From contig NZ_SJPM01000006.1 in the NCBI RefSeq assembly GCF_007859915.1, positions 1-64,000 of the forward strand: a DNA stretch of 64,000 bases, read 5' to 3'. Shown one piece after another: positions 58,182 through 64,000 of the stretch. Numbering within the stretch: the stretch's first letter is position 1; each line of letters opens with the position of its first letter. The translations under genes were made by a program, and so were the position numbers. Source of the DNA: Neorhodopirellula pilleata. Its GTDB lineage: Bacteria; Planctomycetota; Planctomycetia; Pirellulales; Pirellulaceae. The notes below the pieces were generated by a model. That model saw only the letters and a program-made list of their open reading frames with translations, searched no databases and had not been told where the DNA came from.

Positions 58182-59297
58182 GTGAGCTTCCTCGGATTCG
58201 TTTTTAAGAACCTCTCGCGGCGTCCGTTTCGAACGTTCTTGACGCTCGCCGCGCTGGCCACCGCGATCGGTTCGGTGATGGCGCTCGTCGGGGTCGCTGA
58301 CGGTTTTCAAGAATCCTTTCGCGGTGTCTATGAATCGCACCGCGTCGATTTGGTCGTCTCACGACAAGGCACCGCCGATCGGCTCAGCAGTTCGCTCGAA
58401 GACGACTTCACCGCCGTCGTGGCGAATGTCGATCGCGTTGCCAAGGCCGCCGGTGTGTTGCTCGAAACGATGTCGATCGAAGACCAACAGATTTACGGCG
58501 TGCCGGCGATGGGTATCGAAACCGATTCGTGGATGTTCGATGATTATGGCATCACACCGACCGGTCAAACCGATGCGGTGTACCTGGGCCAAAATTTGGC
58601 CGAGCGGATGCAAGCGAAGGTCGGCGACGCGGTCGACCTGTTCGATGAGCCGTTCCGAGTCGGTGGTGTCTTTCAAAGCGGCAGCGTGTGGGAGAACGGC
58701 TCGATGATCTTGCCGATCAAGGCGTTGCAACGATTGACCGGCCGGGAAGGTCAACTGACTTACATCAACGTCATTCTCGACGAAGACGTGGGGCAATCGG
58801 AGCTCCCCGCCGTCATCGAGAAAATCGAATCGGTTGATCCGAAACTCTTGGCGTTGGCGACCGATGATTTTGTCAGCACCGATACGCGAATGAAGTTGGC
58901 CGGTTCGATGGCGTTCATGACCTCGGCGATCGCGTTGTTGGTCGGCGCGATCGGGACGCTCAATACGATGATGACCAGCGTTCTGGAACGTACCGGCGAG
59001 ATCGGCATTTTGCGAGCGATCGGCTGGTCGACTCGTCGCGTCGCCGCGATCGTGTTCTTGGAATCGGTGTTCCTGGCCCTGACCGCGACGCTCGCCGGTG
59101 GTTTGGGTGCGGCGTTGCTGTTGACCGTCCTGTCGGCGACCGACTCGGCCGCCGGCGTGTTGCAACCGTCGATCGCTCCCTCGGTGTGGGTCCGAGGCCT
59201 GGTGATCGGGCTCGGGATCGGCCTGGTCGGTGCCCTGATCCCGGCCTACCGTGCCACCCGATTGCACCCCACCGAAGCCCTACGCAATCAGGGTTAG
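58182..59297 (+). CDS. FtsX/MacB-type ABC transporter permease
   Basis: A 371-residue protein with the MacB/LolC architecture: one N-terminal span (FLTLAALATAIGSVMALVGV, about residues 19-38), a periplasmic domain of about 200 residues, and three C-terminal spans (AFMTSAIALLVGAIGTLNTM, SVFLALTATLAGGLGAALLL and VRGLVIGLGIGLVGALIPAY). The coupling-helix segment ILRAIGWSTRRVAAI and the closing PAYRATRLHPTEALR are typical. It should pair with an ABC ATPase, which is not seen in this window. The start is GTG at 58182, nine bases after the MFS stop. The stop TAG begins a family 2 element. Confidence 0.88.
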   Translation: MSFLGFVFKNLSRRPFRTFLTLAALATAIGSVMALVGVADGFQESFRGVYESHRVDLVVSRQGTADRLSSSLEDDFTAVVANVDRVAKAAGVLLETMSIEDQQIYGVPAMGIETDSWMFDDYGITPTGQTDAVYLGQNLAERMQAKVGDAVDLFDEPFRVGGVFQSGSVWENGSMILPIKALQRLTGREGQLTYINVILDEDVGQSELPAVIEKIESVDPKLLALATDDFVSTDTRMKLAGSMAFMTSAIALLVGAIGTLNTMMTSVLERTGEIGILRAIGWSTRRVAAIVFLESVFLALTATLAGGLGAALLLTVLSATDSAAGVLQPSIAPSVWVRGLVIGLGIGLVGALIPAYRATRLHPTEALRNQG

Positions 59298-59637
59298 CAT
59301 CGCCTGAACTTAACTGCCGCATTATCAAAGTGGCCAAGGCTTCCAGCCTTTTTATACCCCACATCTTTTTTGACCCCCACGAGCTCGTCTCGTGGGTGAA
59401 TAAGGTTCGCAAGCTAGACAACGACGCCCTCCCAACGATCCGATTTTCACTTGTGCTCGCCGCTTCAAGCGGCGAGCACAAGTGAAAATCGGATCGTTGG
59501 GGGAATTGCGGCTCGTGTCTAGCTTGCCAACCTCGGCTTCCTGCCAGACGAGCTGGCAGGGGAGCAATACATGAGGACTTGCGGGGTATAAAAAGGCTGG
59601 AAGCCAATGCCACTTATTGTTCATGCGATGCTTAGTG
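59294..59637. repeat. Nested concentric palindrome (family 2 outer arms)
   Basis: At least four concentric pairs of complementary arms are present. The outer pair is TTAGCATCGCCTGAAC at 59294 and the complement of CTAAGCATCGCATGAAC ending near 59634. Next is GGCTTCCAGCCTTTTTATA... at 59338-59360 with its perfect 23-base complement at 59583-59605. Then comes AGGTTCGCAAGCTAGACA at 59403-59420 with a near-perfect complement at 59516-59533. The centre is a perfect 71-bp palindrome, 59431-59501, with one unpaired central base. Small side hairpins (CCCACGAG...CTCGTGGG, CTGCCAG...CTGGCAG) sit between shells. No gene is found inside. Confidence 0.93.
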
Positions 59638-59849
59638 TACGAGGAAAAGCAAACGTCATTGCCCACAACATTTCCCAAGTAGCTCAGCCAAAACGGATTA
59701 GAATGCCATTTCTTCCCCGATCATTCGCCGCCGTGAATATCGCATCGTTGACGTGTTCCCAAGAATCACCAACCGGAGCGAACCTTCCGAGACGATCGGG
59801 GGTTGGAACTCGGTAACCCCGTCGGCATTTTTTCTAGCGATTAACCTCC
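59638..59849. other. Upstream region of the RND operon
   Basis: About 210 bases between the nested palindrome and the adaptor gene. I see no gene and no member of the repeat families. A promoter for the adaptor/pump operon should lie here, but I cannot assign boxes. Confidence 0.35.
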
Positions 59850-61310
59850 GTGACCGTCTCGACGACTCCACCCTCCCCATCATCACGCACGCGGACCACC
59901 CACTTGGTCGTCAATGGGGTCGTGTCGGTCGTTGTTTTGGCAGCTTGCTTTTACGCCTACACGATGCTCGGCGAGCGAAAACGACCGTCGCGTTCGAAAC
60001 CGAACAAGCCCGCCGCGACCGTCGTTTTGACCGAACCCTTGCGGGTGCACGACGGACCGGTTTCCGTCCAAGCCAACGGGGTGGTGGTCCCGCTCCGAGA
60101 GATTCGACTCGCCACCGAGGTCGCCGGTCGTGTCGTCGAACAATCGTCCAACTTACGCAACGGGCGGATGGTCCAAGCCGGCGAAACCTTGATCCAACTC
60201 GATCGAACCGAGTTCGAGATCGAAGTCAAACGCCTCAATGCCCAACAAGGTCAGGAAGCCGCCGAGTTGGCGTCGATCGATGTCAGTATCGAAAACACAC
60301 AACAAGTCATGGCCCTCGCCGAACAACAACTCGAGATCGCCCAAGGCGAACGGGAACGCGTCTCGAGTCTCGTCCAACGCCAAGCCGCATCGAGTTCGGA
60401 AGTCGATGTCGCCAAACGCAGCGAACTGTCGTCAAGGTCCGCGTTGGTCGAATTGCAAAACCGACGGCGTGAATTGATCGCCCAACGACAATTGGTGGTC
60501 GAGAAACAAGCATTGACACAAGTCGCCTTGGAAAGAGCCCAACTGGACCTCGATCGCACGACGATTCGATCACCACTTCGTGGCCGCGTGGTCGCCTCGT
60601 CGGTCGAAGAACAATCGTTCCTTCCCGTGGGGACCTCATTCGTGACGATCGAAGACACGTCCGCAGTCGAAGTGCGAGCCAACCTGACGGCCGAACAAAT
60701 GGTCTGGGTTTGGAGTTCGCAAGCGTCCACCACGCAAGCCGAATCGGATCAAGCGATCGATGACCGGGTTCCCCCGTTGTCGGCGACGGTGGAGTATCAA
60801 TTCGGTGCTCAAGCTCGTCGTTACGATGCCCGCTTGGAACGCATCGATGGAGCGGGAATCGACTTGGACACACGAACGTATCCATGCCTGTTTCGCGTCG
60901 AGTCGGGCACTGACCAAGACGACTCGACGGTAACTGATCCGTTGATGCGTGGCACGTTCGTTTCGGTGACCATTCATACCGTTCCGACGCGTCGCTTGCA
61001 CGAGGTTCCTGAGTCGGCGATTCGTCCCGGCAATCGATTGTGGCTGAACGTCGGCGACCAATTGACCGTTCAAGAGATCACTATCGTTAGCCGTAGCGAG
61101 GATCAAGTGATCGTGGATCTGGGCTCAAGCCTCACTCCGCTCGCAAACCAACGGGCACCCGGTGTGATTGTGTCCCCGATCAGCGACCCCGTGCCGGGGA
61201 TGGCCCTCGCCAACGGGGGCGTGCTCGTCAAAGACGCGGCCTTCGAAAATAAGACGATCAAGGACACGACTACGAAAGAGACAACCGCCACCGAGAAAGC
61301 GGCCGGATGA
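59850..61310 (+). CDS. RND efflux periplasmic adaptor (HlyD/MFP family)
   Basis: A 486-residue periplasmic adaptor with an N-terminal membrane anchor (LVVNGVVSVVVLAACFYAYT, about residues 19-38). The lipoyl-like half-motif VQANGVVVPLREIRLATEVA (about 73-92) is followed by the coiled-coil hairpin (LNAQQGQEAAELASIDVSIE to VEKQALTQVALERAQLDLDR, about 130-230), the second lipoyl half (TTIRSPLRGRVVASSVEEQS) and beta-barrel segments. This joins the inner-membrane pump to an outer-membrane channel. The start is a GTG. The stop overlaps the pump start (ATGA), so translation is coupled. The outer-membrane component is not seen. Confidence 0.92.
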   Translation: MTVSTTPPSPSSRTRTTHLVVNGVVSVVVLAACFYAYTMLGERKRPSRSKPNKPAATVVLTEPLRVHDGPVSVQANGVVVPLREIRLATEVAGRVVEQSSNLRNGRMVQAGETLIQLDRTEFEIEVKRLNAQQGQEAAELASIDVSIENTQQVMALAEQQLEIAQGERERVSSLVQRQAASSSEVDVAKRSELSSRSALVELQNRRRELIAQRQLVVEKQALTQVALERAQLDLDRTTIRSPLRGRVVASSVEEQSFLPVGTSFVTIEDTSAVEVRANLTAEQMVWVWSSQASTTQAESDQAIDDRVPPLSATVEYQFGAQARRYDARLERIDGAGIDLDTRTYPCLFRVESGTDQDDSTVTDPLMRGTFVSVTIHTVPTRRLHEVPESAIRPGNRLWLNVGDQLTVQEITIVSRSEDQVIVDLGSSLTPLANQRAPGVIVSPISDPVPGMALANGGVLVKDAAFENKTIKDTTTKETTATEKAAG

Positions 61311-64000
61311 AGTCCATCATTGCGTGGTCGGTGAATAATTGGCAGGCGATGAACGTCGTGATGCTCGGCGTTTTGTTGTTGGGTGCGTACAGCCTTTCAC
61401 AACTCCGCCGAGACTTTTGGCCCGACTTCGAACTGTACGTGTTGAACGTTTCGGTTGTGTATCCCGGTGCCAGTCCGGACGAAATCGAACAGGGTATCCT
61501 TGAGAAGATCGAAGAAGCGATCCGAACCGTCGATGGCATCGACGAGATGACGTCATCGGCCCGCGAGGGTGTCGGCAACGTGATGTTGGAACTCGATCCC
61601 GACGCGAAACAGGCCGACGCGCAGCGGGTGCTGACCGAAGTAACGACGTTGGTCGGTCAGATCCCCAGCTTTCCGGAGCTTGCCGAGAAGCCCGACATTC
61701 GAATGGAAACCAATTTCGTCACCGCGATCCGCGTCGCGGTGATGGGGCCTCCCGGATCCAACGCGATTTTGGATCTTCGCCGAATCGCCGAGCGGGTTCG
61801 AACGGAAGTGTTGGCCTTACCTTCGGTATCGGTCGCCGACTTGGTTGGAACGCCCGACTTTCAAATCGACATCGAGATCCCCGAACAGACGCTCCGCAAG
61901 TACAACCTGTCGCTGCAATCGGTTGCCGAGATCGTGCGGGCCAACAATGTGGAACTGCCCGGCGGAACGCTGCGTGGACAATCGCAAGAGATATTGCTTC
62001 GCGGCAGTGACAAGAGTTCGCTCGGTGAAGGCATCGCCAACATCCCGTTGGTCAGCCAGCCCGGCGGCGTTGTGCTCACGGTCGGTGATCTCGGGCAAGT
62101 TCGAGACGAGTTCTCCGTCGACGGAACGATCAACGAAGTCAACGGACGGCCCGCCATCTCGGTCTCGGTCGAAACGACCAGTGCCGATGATTTGATCCGA
62201 GTGTCTGAAGAAGTCACGCGGTATGTCGAAGAGCAGAAAGACAGTCTGCCGCCCGGTTACACGATGATCGCGATGCGAGATCGCAGCACCAGTGTGAAGA
62301 ACCGGCTCGACTTGCTTGCCAAGAACGCCTGGATGGGATTGGTGCTCGTGTTCGTGGTGCTGGCGTTGTTCTTGGAGATGCGATTGGCTTGGTGGGTGAT
62401 GCTGGGTATCCCGGTCTCGTTGTTGGGCGCGTGCATCTATATGCAGTACGGCGGACAGACGTTGAATATGACGTCGATGTTTGCGTTTCTGATCGCGCTG
62501 GGGATTGTCGTCGATGACGCGATCGTCGTGGGCGAGAATGTTTACGCGCACCGCGAGATGGGCAAGAGCTACCGGCAAGCGGCCATCGACGGAGCCTATG
62601 AAGTCATGCCGTCGGTGATCACCGCGATCTTAACCACGGTCATCGCGTTCGCGCCGATCATGTACATGGAAGGTCGCATCAAACGCTTGACCGTCGTCTT
62701 GCCGTTATGCGTCGGTGCGATGTTGATCATTTCCATGCTGGAAAGTTTGACGATCCTACCAGCACACTTGTCGCATCGACGCAGTCGCTTTTTGGATGTG
62801 GTGACGTATCTGTTGTTTCCGCTGCGTCCATTGGCTTGGCTATTGCAACAAGCCAACGGCGGGATGACACGCTTGTTGTCTTGGACGATCGACAAGGTTT
62901 ACACACCGGTGCTGGGCTGGTCGCTTCGCAACCCGGCGATCGTGCTTTCGACCCTCGCGGGCATGTTGATCCTTTCGGTCGGCGTCGTGCGATCGGGACG
63001 CGTTCCGTTCTTGCTATTGCCCAAGATCGATTTCGGGTTCATCACGTGCCAAGTCGTGTATCCCGACGGAACTCCGGTTTCAGTCACCGATGAGGCGACC
63101 AAGCGAATTGAACAGGCCATCTGGACGATCAACCAACGTTCGATCGATGAAAAAATGACCGATGATCCACGAGGATTTGTGCAAGCGGTCCAACGCACCG
63201 TGGGATCGTCCGGCGATGAAATCGGCGTGACCCCGGCGAGCCATTTGGGCGGGCTGTTCGTGCAACTCAACGACATCGGCGAGCGAACCGTTTCAAGCGA
63301 AGACATCGTGCGCATGTGGCGGGAAGAGGCGGGGAGGTTCCCCGGCTCCGAAGCGATCGCGTACGGAGCGACGCCGCGTGGACCGGCATCTCTGCCGATC
63401 GAAATACGCCTGATGGCGACGGCGGAAAACTTGGACCAACTTGACGCGGCGATTCAGCGTTGCAAAGACAAGCTCGCCGAGTACCCGTACGTGTCGGACA
63501 TCGCCACCGATACCCGGCAGGGCAAATGGGAATATCGGATCAAGGTCCGCGATGATGCCAAATCGATGGGGGTTTCGTTGGCCGATCTGGCCGGAACCGT
63601 CCGCGCGTCGTACTACGGCGAAGAGGTCATGCGTTTGCAGCGAGGTCGCCATGAAGTTCCGTTGCGGGTGAGGTATCCTCGCGAAGAACGCAACACCCTG
63701 ATCACGTTCAACGACATCCGCATTCGCAACGGCGATGGAACCGAACGACCGCTCAGCGAAGTGGCAGACGTGAACGTGACCCGTGGCTATTCAGAAATCC
63801 GCCGGGTCAATCAAATGCGAAGCGTTGGCGTCGTCGCCGATGTCGATGAGAGCCAAGGCAACGCGTTCAATGTCGTTTCCGACATGCGGGCCAATTTTGT
63901 TCCCCGGCTGATCGAGGAGTTCCCAGGCGTTCAATTGGAATGGGCCGGCCAGCAAGAACAGACCGACGAAACCGTCAACAGTCTCCTGATCGGATTCTTT
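61307..64000 (+). CDS. RND efflux pump, inner-membrane subunit (incomplete)
   Basis: The gene starts at an ATG at 61307 overlapping the adaptor stop and is open to the right edge, so 898 codons are visible of a protein usually near 1,000-1,060. The N-terminus reads MKSIIAWSVNNWQAMNVVML; the first span is followed by the porter domain (YPGASPDEIEQGILEKIEEA). Transmembrane motifs include ALGIVVDDAIVVGENVYAHR (about residues 393-412), with the Asp-Asp pair of RND proton-relay helix 4, and FAPIMYMEGRIKRL. The second half repeats with LLPKIDFGFITCQVVYPDGT. It resembles the HAE1/AcrB superfamily, with export of a hydrophobic or toxic compound likely; substrate unknown. Confidence 0.93.
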   Translation, partial: MKSIIAWSVNNWQAMNVVMLGVLLLGAYSLSQLRRDFWPDFELYVLNVSVVYPGASPDEIEQGILEKIEEAIRTVDGIDEMTSSAREGVGNVMLELDPDAKQADAQRVLTEVTTLVGQIPSFPELAEKPDIRMETNFVTAIRVAVMGPPGSNAILDLRRIAERVRTEVLALPSVSVADLVGTPDFQIDIEIPEQTLRKYNLSLQSVAEIVRANNVELPGGTLRGQSQEILLRGSDKSSLGEGIANIPLVSQPGGVVLTVGDLGQVRDEFSVDGTINEVNGRPAISVSVETTSADDLIRVSEEVTRYVEEQKDSLPPGYTMIAMRDRSTSVKNRLDLLAKNAWMGLVLVFVVLALFLEMRLAWWVMLGIPVSLLGACIYMQYGGQTLNMTSMFAFLIALGIVVDDAIVVGENVYAHREMGKSYRQAAIDGAYEVMPSVITAILTTVIAFAPIMYMEGRIKRLTVVLPLCVGAMLIISMLESLTILPAHLSHRRSRFLDVVTYLLFPLRPLAWLLQQANGGMTRLLSWTIDKVYTPVLGWSLRNPAIVLSTLAGMLILSVGVVRSGRVPFLLLPKIDFGFITCQVVYPDGTPVSVTDEATKRIEQAIWTINQRSIDEKMTDDPRGFVQAVQRTVGSSGDEIGVTPASHLGGLFVQLNDIGERTVSSEDIVRMWREEAGRFPGSEAIAYGATPRGPASLPIEIRLMATAENLDQLDAAIQRCKDKLAEYPYVSDIATDTRQGKWEYRIKVRDDAKSMGVSLADLAGTVRASYYGEEVMRLQRGRHEVPLRVRYPREERNTLITFNDIRIRNGDGTERPLSEVADVNVTRGYSEIRRVNQMRSVGVVADVDESQGNAFNVVSDMRANFVPRLIEEFPGVQLEWAGQQEQTDETVNSLLIGFF

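Overview
The window looks like the chromosome of a planctomycete of the Rhodopirellula/Pirellulaceae type. The evidence is the set of families present: a 2,966-residue secreted protein with the N-terminal basic 'LESRRTLA' motif, CSLREAI/beta-helix, Calx-beta and dockerin modules; a DUF1583-type protein with a beta-propeller; several alpha/alpha-toroid (squalene-cyclase-fold) proteins with no visible DXDD motif; DUF1844; and a high density of short palindromic repeats between genes. This is family-level inference; no 16S or other marker gene is present.

Layout. 1-1.7 kb: the end of an unknown gene, a composite palindrome, a SufT-type gene, a 4HBT thioesterase and a CHAT-domain remnant. 2-10.9 kb: the giant surface protein. 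11-12.4 kb: an ankyrin lipoprotein convergent with a conserved hypothetical. 12.5-15.5 kb: an autoregulated YtrA-type GntR/ABC ATPase/permease operon. 15.6-18.8 kb: a methyltransferase, a secreted toroid protein, a coiled-coil protein and a stress protein. 18.9-21.5 kb: a frameshifted GH32-like gene and an aldo/keto reductase. 21.5-31.7 kb: pyrG, DUF1844, then a TPR/ExbB/ExbD/toroid membrane operon that resembles a TonB-like energised system. 32-38.7 kb: a DUF1583 protein, small hypotheticals, a Ser/Thr kinase cut off inside its catalytic domain, and a two-gene nucleotidyltransferase module of toxin-antitoxin type. 38.8-40.7 kb: an IS1380-like element with visible terminal inverted repeats. 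40.9-44.7 kb: rdgB-folK, divergent from a membrane HEAT-like protein and an FHA protein. 44.9-48.2 kb: an MlaE-MlaF-MlaD lipid transport operon. 48-52 kb: a glycosyltransferase, RimI and MgtE. 52.4-59.3 kb: a pair of NfeD proteins, a Tat-exported NHL protein, an MFS transporter and an FtsX/MacB-type permease. 59.8 kb to the end: an RND efflux adaptor and an incomplete RND pump.

The most striking feature not explained by the genes is the repeat landscape. Three families of interspersed palindromes occur. Family 1 has a shared frame (GCTAGCGGGCTGTTGATT and its complement) holding interchangeable inner hairpins. Family 2 (AGCATCGCGTGAAC) repeatedly starts exactly on the stop codon of the upstream gene, and one copy holds a 340-bp nest of four or more concentric inverted repeats around a perfect 71-bp palindrome. 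Family 3 carries CACCCAGCCTAC. Short tandem repeats of 6, 7 and 8 bp also occur, two of them providing the stop codon of a minus-strand gene. No tRNA, rRNA or CRISPR array was seen.
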